Of a stretch of 64,000 bases of DNA, positions 35,498-44,310 are shown in pieces (the first letter of the stretch is position 1; every line of letters starts with the position of its first letter). The notes under the pieces were generated by a model, which saw only the letters and a program-made list of their open reading frames with translations, searched no databases and was not told the DNA's origin. The translations under genes were made by a program, and so were the position numbers. Origin of the DNA: HXMU1420-13 sp024742815 (GTDB taxonomy: Bacteria > Bacteroidota > Rhodothermia > Balneolales > Balneolaceae); NCBI GenBank assembly GCA_024742815.1, contig JANSXX010000006.1:169956-233955 (forward strand), given 5' to 3'.

Positions 35498-37609
35498 ATG
35501 AAAGAAGATTTTAAAAGTGTAGAATTTGCACCAGGTAAGGTGCTTTCCGTAGAAACCGGAAGAATTGCAAAACAAGCCGATGGAGCTGTGGTTGTACGCA
35601 TGGGAGATACCATGGTGCTTTGTACAGCGGTTAGTGCAAAAGAGCCAAAGCCAGGGCAAGATTTTTTCCCCCTAACGGTAGATCATAAAGAAAGTTTTTC
35701 AGCTGCCGGACGTTTCCCGGGCGGATTTATGAAAAGAGAGGGACGATCAAACGAAAAAGAAGTGTTATCAAGTCGACTTATCGACCGTGTGCTTCGTCCA
35801 TTATTTCCAAAAGGATACTATAACGACACTCAGGTAATTTCGAGTGTTATCTCGTCAGACGATGAGAACGATGGTGATGTATTAGGAGGCGTTGGCGCTT
35901 CCTTAGCCATCCATTTATCCGACATTCCTTTCGATGGTCCAATGGCCGAAGTTAGAGTTGGACGTATTAATGGTGATTATGTAATCAATCCTACAGTTTC
36001 TGAATTAAAAGAAAGCGATATCGATATGGTAGTTGGTGGTACAGCTGATTCCATTTTGATGATTGAAGGCGAGATGAAAGAGATTTCTGAAAAAGAAATG
36101 CTCGAAGCCATTAAAGCTGCGCATGAAGCAATCCAGAAACTGTGCGAATTCCAGGAAGAACTTCGTCAAGAATTAGGCAAGCCAAAGCGTGTGTTTGTTC
36201 CTGCACAGGTTGATAGTGATTTAGAAAGCAAGGTAAAAGAACTTGCAGAGTCACAAATTAAAGATGTTGTAAATATTGGTCTTGGTAAAGAAGAGTACAA
36301 CGACAAAATTCGTGAAGTTAAAGAAGCAGTAGTTGCTAAGTTTGAAGAAGACGAAGCGGAAGATGATGTAATGAAAGAAGTGAAAAAGATTCTTGGCACC
36401 ATCGAAAAAGATGCGTTACGTAACATGATTCTTGAGCAAGAGCGTCGAATCGACGGCCGTACCCCGGTTGACATTCGCGATATCTGGACACAAGTAGGAT
36501 ACATTGCCCGTGCACACGGTTCCTCAATCTTTACCCGTGGAGAAACTCAGGCGCTTGTTTCAGCAACGCTAGGAACTAAACGAGATGAGCAATCTGTAGA
36601 CACCTTATTCGATCAGGAAGCAAAAACGTTTTTCTTGCATTATAACTTCCCTCCGTATTCTGTAGGTGAAGCAGGCTTTATGCGCGGTCCGGGACGTCGT
36701 GAAATCGGTCACGGCCATTTAGCTGAACGTTCGCTTCGTATGATGATGCCAACTTTCGAAGAATTCGGATATGTAGTTCGTGTGATTTCAGACATCACCG
36801 AATCGAATGGTTCATCTTCGATGGCTTCTGTTTGTGGTGGATCTATGGCGTTAATGGATGCCGGAGTACCCATCAAAAAACCGGTTGCAGGTATTGCAAT
36901 GGGTATGATTGTAGGTGAAGAAAAAACCGTTGTACTTTCTGATATCCGTGGGGAAGAAGATTTCATGGGCGACATGGACTTCAAAACTGCCGGTACTTCT
37001 GATGGAATTACCGCGTGTCAGATGGATATGAAAGTGCAGGGCATAAGTTTCGAAATCATCGAAAAAGCATTAGATCAAGCACATGATGGCCGTATGCACA
37101 TTCTAGGTGAAATGGCGAAAACTATTTCTTCTGCCAGAGAGAATATCTCTCAGTATGCTCCTCAATTCATTAAAATGGAAATTGACGGAAGCGATATTGG
37201 AGCGGTAATCGGCCCTGGTGGTAAAGTGATTCAAACGCTTCAAAAAGAAACCGGAACTGAAATCCTAATCGAAGAAGATTCGAATGGAAAAGGTCAGGTT
37301 ACCATTTCTGCGAACGACTTAGACAAAGCGGAAGAAGCGAAAAAACGAATCAAGATGATTGTTGGTCATCTGGAAGAAGGTGCTACTTACAAAGGTATCG
37401 TAAAATCGATCAAAGACTTCGGAGCATTCATTGAAATTGCACCGGGTAAAGATGGACTACTTCACATCTCTGAAATCGACCATAAACGAGTTGAAAAAGT
37501 AACAGATTACCTGCAGCTAGGTGATGAGTTAGATGTAAAACTGTTGAAAGTTGAACATGGTGGAAAACTTCGCCTTTCTCGCAAAGCGTTGATTGAACGA
37601 GAAGATTAA
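35498..37609 (+). CDS. pnp: Polyribonucleotide nucleotidyltransferase
   Basis: A 703-residue 3'-5' phosphorolytic exoribonuclease of mRNA turnover. Two RNase PH domains (about 10-140 and 320-540; AAGRFPGGFMKREGR, GPGRREIGHGHLAERSL) are followed by a KH domain (IGAVIGPGGKVIQTLQ, about 565) and an S1 domain (YKGIVKSIKDFGAFIEI, about 630-700). The core site of the second PH domain includes SDITESNGSSSMASVCGG. Length is usual. Confidence 0.97.
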   Translation: MKEDFKSVEFAPGKVLSVETGRIAKQADGAVVVRMGDTMVLCTAVSAKEPKPGQDFFPLTVDHKESFSAAGRFPGGFMKREGRSNEKEVLSSRLIDRVLRPLFPKGYYNDTQVISSVISSDDENDGDVLGGVGASLAIHLSDIPFDGPMAEVRVGRINGDYVINPTVSELKESDIDMVVGGTADSILMIEGEMKEISEKEMLEAIKAAHEAIQKLCEFQEELRQELGKPKRVFVPAQVDSDLESKVKELAESQIKDVVNIGLGKEEYNDKIREVKEAVVAKFEEDEAEDDVMKEVKKILGTIEKDALRNMILEQERRIDGRTPVDIRDIWTQVGYIARAHGSSIFTRGETQALVSATLGTKRDEQSVDTLFDQEAKTFFLHYNFPPYSVGEAGFMRGPGRREIGHGHLAERSLRMMMPTFEEFGYVVRVISDITESNGSSSMASVCGGSMALMDAGVPIKKPVAGIAMGMIVGEEKTVVLSDIRGEEDFMGDMDFKTAGTSDGITACQMDMKVQGISFEIIEKALDQAHDGRMHILGEMAKTISSARENISQYAPQFIKMEIDGSDIGAVIGPGGKVIQTLQKETGTEILIEEDSNGKGQVTISANDLDKAEEAKKRIKMIVGHLEEGATYKGIVKSIKDFGAFIEIAPGKDGLLHISEIDHKRVEKVTDYLQLGDELDVKLLKVEHGGKLRLSRKALIERED

Positions 37610-37626
37610 GATGGTTTATTAATTTT

Positions 37627-37644
37627 GAAGGGTTGAAACCCTTC
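37627..37644 (+). other. Short hairpin after pnp
   Basis: GAAGGGTT and AACCCTTC form an 8-bp stem with a two-base loop, too tight to be an ideal terminator. It may stabilise the pnp 3' end ahead of the true terminator. Confidence 0.4.
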
Positions 37645-37667
37645 ATTTGATAAAATAGAATCAAATT

Positions 37668-37701
37668 AAAAGCATCCTCATTTTTTGAGGATGCTTTTTT
37701 T
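37668..37701 (+). terminator. Terminator after pnp
   Basis: AAAAGCATCCTCA and TGAGGATGCTTTT (37668-37680, 37686-37698) form a 13-bp stem around a T-rich loop, followed by a T-run. Confidence 0.93.
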
Positions 37702-37753
37702 ATGGAAGTCTCTCAAAGCAAGCCAACCGCAGCTTCAGAGAACGTGGGTAAAG

Positions 37754-37953
37754 CGAAGAGTCTGCAAAACCGAGAGCATATTCTAGTTTGTGTAGATTCA
37801 TCGGGAGTACCCTCTGAATGACCCGTTGTAATGATTAAGGGAGTAGTAGATTCTAGTCACTCCGAGGAATCGAGGAGTCTGCAAAAATTGATAAAATGAG
37901 CAAGCTCTAGTTTGTGTAGATTCATCTCCGCCAGCCGGCGGATCTGAATGACT
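37754..37953 (+). repeat. Two diverged copies of an interspersed repeat
   Basis: The gap 37702-38156 has no convincing gene. GAGTCTGCAAAA (37758-37769 and 37875-37886) and CTAGTTTGTGTAGATTCATC (37783-37802 and 37907-37926) each occur twice in the same order, followed by CTGAATGAC in both copies. The GCGAAGAGTCTGC / GAATCGAGGAGTCTGC wording resembles an interspersed intergenic element common in this bacterial group. A short palindrome CCGCCAGCCGGCGG lies in the second copy. Confidence 0.7.
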
Positions 37954-38016
37954 TTTTAATTGAATTCATGGTTAGATCAGTCACTCCTCTAGATATTAAG
38001 TAATTTATTTTTCTTT

Positions 38017-38048
38017 GTGCCTCAGTGCCTCAGTGCCTCAGTGCCTCA
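38017..38048 (+). repeat. Tandem octamer repeat GTGCCTCA x4
   Basis: Four perfect head-to-tail copies of GTGCCTCA, followed by GTGG. A typical slippage-prone microsatellite, about 110 bases before the M16 peptidase gene. Confidence 0.95.
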
Positions 38049-38113
38049 GTGGCGTTCTCAATATTCTTGCTAGATTTCATATCATAGCGGATGTTTCTGG
38101 ACATCTAACCTCG

Positions 38114-38121
38114 TATATTTG
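38114..38121 (+). promoter_or_regulatory. TAnnTTTG -7 box before the M16 peptidase
   Basis: TATATTTG matches the FCB-group -7 element 39 bases before the ATG at 38160. No good TTG element is found at the expected distance, so the call is tentative. Confidence 0.4.
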
Positions 38122-38159
38122 CCCACCCAAAATAGAGACGCTCACAGTAAACACATTTG

Positions 38160-39413
38160 ATGGAAAATCTAAAGGAAATTGACTACGTCACTAAATCTAC
38201 ATTACCGAATGGGTTACGCATTGTAACCGAGCGCATCGATAGCGTAAAAAGTATTTCTGTTGGGATTTGGGTAAAGACCGGTTCAAGAAATGAAACAGCT
38301 AAACAGGCTGGTATTACGCACTTTTTAGAGCATATGCTTTTTAAAGGAACCGATAAAAGAACAGCCTTCGATATTGCACAAAGTATGGAATCGGTTGGAG
38401 GCTATCTGAATGCCTTTACATCCAGCGAATATACCTGTTACTATGCCAGATGTGTAGACGAACAACTTGGTAGAGCCTTAGATGTTCTTTCAGATATGGT
38501 GCTAAATCCTGCGTTTCCCGAGAAGGAAATCGAGAAAGAAAAGAAGGTTGTGGTCGAAGAAATGAAAATGTACCGCGACTCACCCGATGATTATCTCTTC
38601 GAAGAATTCTCGACGAAAATGTTTGAGAATCATCCACTTGGTAGACCAGTAATTGGCTTCGAGGATACTGTGAATGAATTCACTAGACAGGATTTGTTTG
38701 ATTATATGGGAGACAGATACCGACCGGATAATCTATTGATCGCTGTTGCCGGTAATGTAAATCATGATGAAGTTGTAGATCAGGTAACGAAGTATTTTTC
38801 ACAGCTTGAAGCAACGAAAACAGTAAATGAACCTCAGCCTCTTCTGGATTTCAATCCGGAAAAATTGGAGTTAACCAAAGTAATTGAACAAACTCATTAT
38901 TTATTGGGACGACGTGGGCTGCATTTTGATCATGACGACAAATATTTATTGTTACTTGCTAATACAGTTTTAGGCGGAGGAATGAGTTCCAGACTTCATC
39001 AAAATGTTCGTGAAAAATATGGATATTGCTATTCCATTCAGGCATTTAACCAAAGTTACTCTGATTCGGGTATTTGGGGAGTTTATGTGGGAACTGATAA
39101 AGAATACGTTGAACATGTACATGAGTTAGTAGTGAACGAACTCAATAAAATAAGTTCTGATTTAATCCCTGAGAAGGAATTCGAAGAGGCTAAATCTCAA
39201 TTAAAAGGAAAGCTATTGCTTAGCCAGGAAAATACCAGCAACCGAATGATGCGTCTGGCAAAAAGCGAGATGTATTTCGAACGATTTATCACTTTAGACG
39301 AGCTTGAGGAAAATATTGATGAAGTAAAAGCAGAAGATGTGCTGGAATTCGCCAAAAATTTCTTCGATCAAACTCACTTTATGGAAGCTGTATTAACCCC
39401 GGAAGTTGAATGA
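38160..39413 (+). CDS. M16 family zinc metallopeptidase (mitochondrial processing peptidase-like)
   Basis: A 417-residue peptidase of the pitrilysin/M16 family. The inverted zinc motif HFLEHMLFKGT (HxxEH) is near residue 58, with the third ligand in EKKVVVEEMKMYRDSP about 75 residues later. The C-terminal half holds the GGGMSSRLHQNVREKYGYCY segment typical of processing-peptidase-like members. The ATG at 38160 is preferred to the TTG one codon earlier. It probably degrades peptides or processes proteins; substrates unknown. Monocistronic, 100 bases before asnS. Confidence 0.93.
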   Translation: MENLKEIDYVTKSTLPNGLRIVTERIDSVKSISVGIWVKTGSRNETAKQAGITHFLEHMLFKGTDKRTAFDIAQSMESVGGYLNAFTSSEYTCYYARCVDEQLGRALDVLSDMVLNPAFPEKEIEKEKKVVVEEMKMYRDSPDDYLFEEFSTKMFENHPLGRPVIGFEDTVNEFTRQDLFDYMGDRYRPDNLLIAVAGNVNHDEVVDQVTKYFSQLEATKTVNEPQPLLDFNPEKLELTKVIEQTHYLLGRRGLHFDHDDKYLLLLANTVLGGGMSSRLHQNVREKYGYCYSIQAFNQSYSDSGIWGVYVGTDKEYVEHVHELVVNELNKISSDLIPEKEFEEAKSQLKGKLLLSQENTSNRMMRLAKSEMYFERFITLDELEENIDEVKAEDVLEFAKNFFDQTHFMEAVLTPEVE

Positions 39414-39513
39414 GAAATGTTAAGATTTAAATGTTAAATGGCCTTGAAAAGGATTGTGTTTTTTAGTTCCCATTTAACAATTAGCATTTAAAATTTAAAA
39501 TTTTAGATAAACT

Positions 39514-41007
39514 ATGATCTACATCAACCAGTTAGCCAATCACGTCGACACTGAAATAACCTTAAAAGGATGGGTGTACAATTATCGCAGCAGTGGAAGT
39601 TTGGTATTTATTGAATTACGAGATGGAACCGGAATCACACAATGTGTGGTAGCTAAAGACGAAGTTTCTGAAAATGCATGGGAAGCAGCTACTTCACTAA
39701 AGCAGGAAAGCTCGCTAGAAATCATCGGGAAGGTTAAAGCAGATGAACGAAGCGTAGGCGGTCATGAAATGCATGTCTCTGATGTTAAAGTAATTCAGAT
39801 TGCCGAAGATTATCCAATCACACCAAAAGAACATGGCGTTGAATTTTTGATGAATAATCGCCACTTATGGTTGAGAAGTCAGCGACAGTGGGCTGCCATG
39901 CGTGTTCGCAATGAGATCATTTTTGCGATACACACCTTTTTTCAGAATAGAAATTTTGTGCAGATGGATTCCCCAATTTTTACCGGGAATGCTGCAGAAG
40001 GAAGTACCACTCTTTTCGAAACCGATTACTTCGAAGAAAAAGCCTATCTGGCACAAACCGGACAATTGTACGGAGAAGCATTAGCAATGGCACATGGACT
40101 GATTTATACTTTCGGTCCAACCTTCAGAGCAGAGAAGTCAAAAACACGCCGACATCTAACCGAATTCTGGATGATGGAACCTGAGATGGCTTTCTATGAT
40201 CTGGAGATGAACATGGACTTGGCCGAAGATATGATTCGATTCATCGTAAAAACTGTGCTGGAGAAACGAGCGAAAGAATTGGAGATATTGGAACGTGATA
40301 TCACAAAACTACAACCGCTGGTAGAAAAGCCGTTTGTTCGAATGAAATATTCGGAAGCCGTTGACATCCTTAAAAGTGATGAAACGGCTCAGTTACTTGA
40401 TGATATGCTTGCTTCACGAAAAGAAGAAGAAAAAGCATTGAAAGAGGAGAGAGAAGCCATCAAAAAAGAGCATGGCTCAGCAAAGAAATGGCGCAAGAAG
40501 CAAATAGAAGCCCGTCAGATTGAAATTGCTCAGCGACTGGATCAGATTGAAGAAGATTACCGAAATATTCCCAAATGGAAAGAATCTGCTCAAAACTTTG
40601 AGTGGGGCAATGATTTTGGTGGCTCCGATGAAACCGTGTTAATGATGCAGTATGATGTGCCGGTAATTGTGACTCACTGGCCGGCTGAGATCAAAGCATT
40701 TTACATGAAACGCGACGAAACGGATAAATTGGCTCTTGGTATGGATGTACTTGCTCCGGAAGGATACGGGGAAATTATCGGAGGCTCACAACGTGAAGAT
40801 AGTCTGGAAGTACTTGAAGAACGTATTGCCGAAGAAGAGCTCGATAAAGAAGTATTCGAGTGGTACTTAGACCTTCGTCGTTTTGGTACGGTACCACATG
40901 CCGGTTTCGGGCTAGGACTTGAACGAACTGTAGCTTGGATCAGTGGATTGTCTCATGTTCGGGAAACGATACCATTTCCTAGAATGATGGGTCGTTTAAA
41001 GCCATAA
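39514..41007 (+). CDS. asnS: Asparagine--tRNA ligase
   Basis: A 497-residue class IIb aminoacyl-tRNA synthetase. The N-terminal OB-fold anticodon domain (LKGWVYNYRSSGSLVFIELRDG) is followed by the catalytic core with motif 2 FGPTFRAEKSKTRRHLTEFWM and motif 3 GFGLGLERTVAWISG. Residues about 300-358 form a strongly charged coiled-coil-like insertion (KEEEKALKEEREAIKKE and following) before the rest of the core. The core substrate-binding stretch and length otherwise match AsnRS. Confidence 0.96.
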   Translation: MIYINQLANHVDTEITLKGWVYNYRSSGSLVFIELRDGTGITQCVVAKDEVSENAWEAATSLKQESSLEIIGKVKADERSVGGHEMHVSDVKVIQIAEDYPITPKEHGVEFLMNNRHLWLRSQRQWAAMRVRNEIIFAIHTFFQNRNFVQMDSPIFTGNAAEGSTTLFETDYFEEKAYLAQTGQLYGEALAMAHGLIYTFGPTFRAEKSKTRRHLTEFWMMEPEMAFYDLEMNMDLAEDMIRFIVKTVLEKRAKELEILERDITKLQPLVEKPFVRMKYSEAVDILKSDETAQLLDDMLASRKEEEKALKEEREAIKKEHGSAKKWRKKQIEARQIEIAQRLDQIEEDYRNIPKWKESAQNFEWGNDFGGSDETVLMMQYDVPVIVTHWPAEIKAFYMKRDETDKLALGMDVLAPEGYGEIIGGSQREDSLEVLEERIAEEELDKEVFEWYLDLRRFGTVPHAGFGLGLERTVAWISGLSHVRETIPFPRMMGRLKP

Positions 41008-41014
41008 TTGTAGG

Positions 41015-41067
41015 TAGTTATTGGTTATTGGAATAAAGATATCCTAACAACCATTAACCAATAACTA
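41015..41067. terminator. Long inverted repeat between convergent genes asnS and bactofilin
   Basis: TAGTTATTGGTTATTGG (41015-41031) pairs with CCATTAACCAATAACTA (41051-41067) with one mismatch in 17 and a 19-base loop. Its place between two convergent stop codons suggests a two-way transcription stop; T-runs are weak on both sides. Confidence 0.5.
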
Positions 41068-41070
41068 AAA

Positions 41071-41466
41071 CTATCCGGCTTTTTTCTGGAGGGAAACTTC
41101 GTTTACAGTTTGCTCTTCCAATACATTAATACTGTTTCCGGTCTTGATATTCCCATTGATCTCAGCGCCCTGTTCAGTGACCAAATGTTTAGCGTAAATG
41201 TTGCCATTTACTTTAGCCGAAGCATGCAGGGTTAAGGTTTGTAGAATTCGAATATCGCCTTCAATTTCACCGGAAATCATCGCAGTTTTAGCAATGGAAT
41301 TACCAGTGATTCGACCTTTCTTATTTAGTATTAGATGAAGTTTAGTATTGATTTCACCCATCACAGAACCGGAAATGTGAATGTTTCCGTCGGAGTGAAT
41401 GTCTGCAGTTATGGTTGTGCCTTCAGCAATAAAGCTGGTATTGTTTGGATTGCTTTGATTCTTCAT
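41071..41466 (-). CDS. Bactofilin-like polymer-forming cytoskeletal protein
   Basis: A 131-residue protein built of short beta-helix rungs (ITADIHSDGNIHISGSVMG, RITGNSIAKTAMISGEIEG, VNGNIYAKHLVTEQGAEING), the hallmark of bactofilins, which polymerise without nucleotides and organise cell-wall enzymes or shape. Flanking tails are short, and no membrane anchor is seen. No peptidase partner (M23) is next to it. Confidence 0.9.
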   Translation of the reverse strand: MKNQSNPNNTSFIAEGTTITADIHSDGNIHISGSVMGEINTKLHLILNKKGRITGNSIAKTAMISGEIEGDIRILQTLTLHASAKVNGNIYAKHLVTEQGAEINGNIKTGNSINVLEEQTVNEVSLQKKAG

Positions 41467-41551
41467 AGTACTAAGAGTAGCCTTGACCGTAATTATTACG
41501 TTTTTATCTAAAATATTGATGGTCCTTCCAGCAAAGGAAGTTACGGAACTA

Positions 41552-41854
41552 TCAGTACTTCTTTTTGGAAATTCGATTATTAGTTATCACTTTTTGTGCA
41601 CTAGATTTAAATCTATTGACATCATCTTTTCTTAGTGCTCGATGCTTTGTTTTTCTTCCTGATACCCGCGCTCTCCATTTTTTCCAGTTTTTTAATTTCA
41701 TTTGATCTTTCATTATTCGGATTACCTCTTGCTCGGAAACCCCAAACTGAAATTCTATTGCGTCGAAAGGAGTTCGATCTTCCCACGCCATTTCTACGAT
41801 TCTGTCGATTTCGTATTTGCTTAAATTGTATTTATCAATGATATCTTGTGCCAT
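41552..41854 (-). CDS. TIGR03643-like conserved small protein
   Basis: A 100-residue basic protein starting at the ATG at 41854 (MAQDIIDKYNLSKYEID); the frame is open 12 codons further upstream but without supporting similarity. The segment VEMAWEDRTPFDAIEFQFG followed by KLKNWKKWRARVSGRKTKH matches what I recall of the TIGR03643 family, which is of unknown function and looks like a helix-turn-helix plus a basic tail. Probably one transcript with the coiled-coil gene upstream (41897-42088), 42 bases away. Confidence 0.75.
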   Translation of the reverse strand: MAQDIIDKYNLSKYEIDRIVEMAWEDRTPFDAIEFQFGVSEQEVIRIMKDQMKLKNWKKWRARVSGRKTKHRALRKDDVNRFKSSAQKVITNNRISKKKY

Positions 41855-41896
41855 ATTTAAAGAACCAGTTATGGCTGTCGATGCGTTCAAAATAAA

Positions 41897-42088
41897 TCAG
41901 CCTGTAATTCCATCGCCATCAATATCCTTCCCAACGTGTTCTTCTAGTATATGTAATGTCTTTAACAGCAGTACGCGTGTCTGTTTTAACTCTTTCTCCA
42001 ACAGTTCTACCCGGTCTTCTATCGAATCTGCCTTTTTCCGTTGATCATCGAGCATACTTTGTTGCATAAGGTCGAAGAATAATCCCAT
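41897..42088 (-). CDS. Small coiled-coil protein
   Basis: A 63-residue protein: MGLFFDLMQQSMLDD, then a heptad-rich helix (SIEDRVELLEKELKQTRVLL) and a C-terminal EF-hand-like DIDGDGITG. The codon pattern and ordered heptads support a real gene even though it is short. Function unknown. Likely cotranscribed with the TIGR03643-like gene. Confidence 0.6.
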   Translation of the reverse strand: MGLFFDLMQQSMLDDQRKKADSIEDRVELLEKELKQTRVLLLKTLHILEEHVGKDIDGDGITG

Positions 42089-42201
42089 GATATTTTTTTA
42101 TCTAAATATGTTTCAGGTTGGATTTAATGATTATCAAAGATGAGATAATAAATCTAAAATTGCATTGGCAATTAGAATTCATAATGTGATATTTTTGAGC
42201 A

Positions 42202-43254
42202 ATGGCTCGAAAACCAACAAGTGCAGATCACTATCAAACTATTCTTCAACAGGTGCAATCCGGGAACCCAAAACCCGTATACTATCTGTACGGACAAGAG
42301 GAATTTTATCTAGATCGCCTCGTTGATTTTTTTGGAAATCTGCTACCAGCTCATGAAAAAGATTTCAATTTTGACCTGCTTTACGGTCAAGAAGTAACAC
42401 CCGCTAAAGTATTAGCTATTGCTCGTAGCTTTCCCATGATGGCTGAACGACGAGTGCTTATTGTTCGCAACTTTTTGCAAACAGCGAAAGGTGCTTCAGG
42501 CGAGGGAGATATGAACGATTTCATTCCTTATATCGAACAACCCAATCCTTCTTGTTTGTTTGTGATGTTCGATACCGGAAAGCCCGCCGGAAATACAAAA
42601 ATCGGAAAAGCACTCTCAAAAAATAAAAATGTAGGTTTTTTCAATTTCGAGCCTATTCCGGATTACATGGCCGGTGAATGGGTTATGAAATGGGCACATT
42701 CTCACCATAAAAAGAAAATACAGCCCGCTGCCGCCCAATTATTAGCCCAATTTGTTGGTAATAATCTACAGCTGTTGTCCAGCGAAATAGACAAAGTGTG
42801 TACTTTTGTGGACACTAAAACTGAAGTCTCTGAAGCCGATATTAAACAAATAATCGGCTCTTATCGCGAATATTCGGCGATTGAGCTCAAAGAAGCCATC
42901 ATTCGGCGAAATCTGGAACAAGCCCTTTTTATCTCGGAACAGATATTGCAACATAGTAAATCAGACACGGGAGAATTAATTCGACTCGTGGGGTTCTTTT
43001 ACAGTGTGTTTGTGAATATCTGGCAAATCCGACGTCTTGCCGAAAAAGGATTGAGCAAAGCAGACGTTCAAGCCCAAATGGGAATGAACGGCTGGTACTT
43101 CGACCGACTTTGGAAAGACGCTTCAAATTTTAGATACGCCGATATGCCTCGCATTTTTGAGGCGCTGCTCGATGCAGATAAATCCATCAAAGGATTCTCC
43201 ACACTCGACTCCACTGCGATTTTATTTCTCCTTGTCAAGCGATTGATTGGCTAA
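42202..43254 (+). CDS. holA: DNA polymerase III subunit delta
   Basis: A 350-residue clamp-loader subunit that opens the sliding clamp during replication. The N-terminus VYYLYGQEEFYLDRLVDFF, the SFPMMAERRVLIVRNF segment and the helical C-terminal collar (YREYSAIELKEAIIRRNL, QMGMNGWYFDRLWKDA) follow HolA. A TATTTTTG (TAnnTTTG) box at 42190-42197 lies only a few bases before the ATG, implying a nearly leaderless message. Confidence 0.92.
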   Translation: MARKPTSADHYQTILQQVQSGNPKPVYYLYGQEEFYLDRLVDFFGNLLPAHEKDFNFDLLYGQEVTPAKVLAIARSFPMMAERRVLIVRNFLQTAKGASGEGDMNDFIPYIEQPNPSCLFVMFDTGKPAGNTKIGKALSKNKNVGFFNFEPIPDYMAGEWVMKWAHSHHKKKIQPAAAQLLAQFVGNNLQLLSSEIDKVCTFVDTKTEVSEADIKQIIGSYREYSAIELKEAIIRRNLEQALFISEQILQHSKSDTGELIRLVGFFYSVFVNIWQIRRLAEKGLSKADVQAQMGMNGWYFDRLWKDASNFRYADMPRIFEALLDADKSIKGFSTLDSTAILFLLVKRLIG

Positions 43255-43309
43255 ACAGCCGGCATCGTTCTGAACTGGAACACGAAATAAAATATTGGGA
43301 AACATCAAC

Positions 43310-43921
43310 ATGACTGCGGTTAAATGGGCTAAATTAACTAACCTAAGTGACGAAGATTTAATGGAATTATTTCAAGATGGGAAAGAGACAGCGTTTAATG
43401 AGCTAGTTCGTCGTTATAATGATAGACTCCACAACTTTTTATTCCGATACACTCAGAACCATAACGATTGCCAAGATTTGGTTCAAGAAACCTTTCTAAG
43501 AGTGCATAAAAGTAAGCACAGTTACGAGCGTATCGCCAAATTCAGTACCTGGATGTACACCATCGCTATCAACCTTGCTAAGAGTTTGTACAAGAAAAAG
43601 AAAAGAATGCAGCTTACTTCTATTCATAGAGACGAATCGAATCCTGATTCTTATGAAATGATCCTCCCCGATAAGGATATTCTTCCTGATCAGGAACTAC
43701 ACCAGAAATTTAGCATGGAAGCACTAGAAGCTGCGTTAGATTCACTTCCAGAAGATTTTAAACAAGTAGTTATCTTGCGCGACATTGAGCAATTGAGCTA
43801 CGAAGAAATTTCAGAAAAACTAGATGTTCCGATGGGAACCGTTAAGTCGCGTATCAACCGCGGACGTGCACAGATCAGTCACAAAATAAAATCATACGTA
43901 GATCTGGGAACTTCTTTCTAA
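43310..43921 (+). CDS. ECF-type sigma-70 family RNA polymerase sigma factor
   Basis: A 203-residue sigma factor counted from the ATG at 43310 (MTAVKWAKL); a TTG at 43295 is possible. Region 2 is FNELVRRYNDRLHNFLFRYT with CQDLVQETFLRVHKSK and WMYTIAINLAKSLYKKKKR; region 4 is DFKQVVILRDIEQLSYEEIS with VPMGTVKSRINRGR. It is extracytoplasmic-function type (regions 2 and 4 only). The small gene 48 bases downstream may be a partner. Confidence 0.93.
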   Translation: MTAVKWAKLTNLSDEDLMELFQDGKETAFNELVRRYNDRLHNFLFRYTQNHNDCQDLVQETFLRVHKSKHSYERIAKFSTWMYTIAINLAKSLYKKKKRMQLTSIHRDESNPDSYEMILPDKDILPDQELHQKFSMEALEAALDSLPEDFKQVVILRDIEQLSYEEISEKLDVPMGTVKSRINRGRAQISHKIKSYVDLGTSF

Positions 43922-43969
43922 AATCTGACTTAAAAGGGGTGAAGAGTAAATTATTTAGCCCCTTTTACT

Positions 43970-44188
43970 ATGGATTTTTTGGAAAAAGAAGTACACCCCG
44001 TAATCGAAGAATTTGTAAATGATTACACCGAAGAGCGTTTGACGACGATCGAGAGAGACACTTTCGAGGAGGTGTTAGTTTCTGATGACAACCTTCGGGA
44101 ATTAGCATTCTCCGCGAAAGATGGAAAAAGTTTAATGGAAAGACTTCGGGTAATGAGATCAATTAAGAATGAAACAATGATCAATTAA
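43970..44188 (+). CDS. Small acidic protein downstream of the sigma factor, possible anti-sigma-like domain
   Basis: A 72-residue protein with no membrane segment or cysteine. The stretch EFVNDYTEERLTTIERDTF followed by EEVLVSDDNLRELA resembles the short anti-sigma N-terminal helix pattern (D/E-x-L...ER..FE..L..D..LR), without the zinc ligands. Its position directly after an ECF sigma gene supports a regulatory partnership, but this is inference. The repeat array that follows begins 52 bases downstream. Confidence 0.6.
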   Translation: MDFLEKEVHPVIEEFVNDYTEERLTTIERDTFEEVLVSDDNLRELAFSAKDGKSLMERLRVMRSIKNETMIN

Positions 44189-44240
44189 GAATTGCTCAAT
44201 TAAAAATCATTTGCCTTGAGCTTTGGCTCAACAAAACTTT

Positions 44241-44303
44241 AACTGATAACTGATAACTGATAACTGATAACTGATAACTGATAACTGATAACTGATAACT
44301 GAT
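44241..44303 (+). repeat. Tandem heptamer repeat AACTGAT x9
   Basis: Nine perfect copies of a 7-base unit at the 3' side of the amylase gene (on the minus strand) and of the sigma-factor operon. Every frame contains stops. There are no spacers, so it is a microsatellite and not a CRISPR array. Confidence 0.97.
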
Positions 44304-44310
44304 AATCAGA

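Noticed and set aside
37702..37821. Short frame from ATG 37702 through the interspersed repeat
   Set aside because: It is about 40 codons, starts in the T-run of the pnp terminator and runs through repeat sequence.
44241..44303. Possible CRISPR array
   Set aside because: Units are 7 bases, contiguous, with no spacers and no Cas genes.
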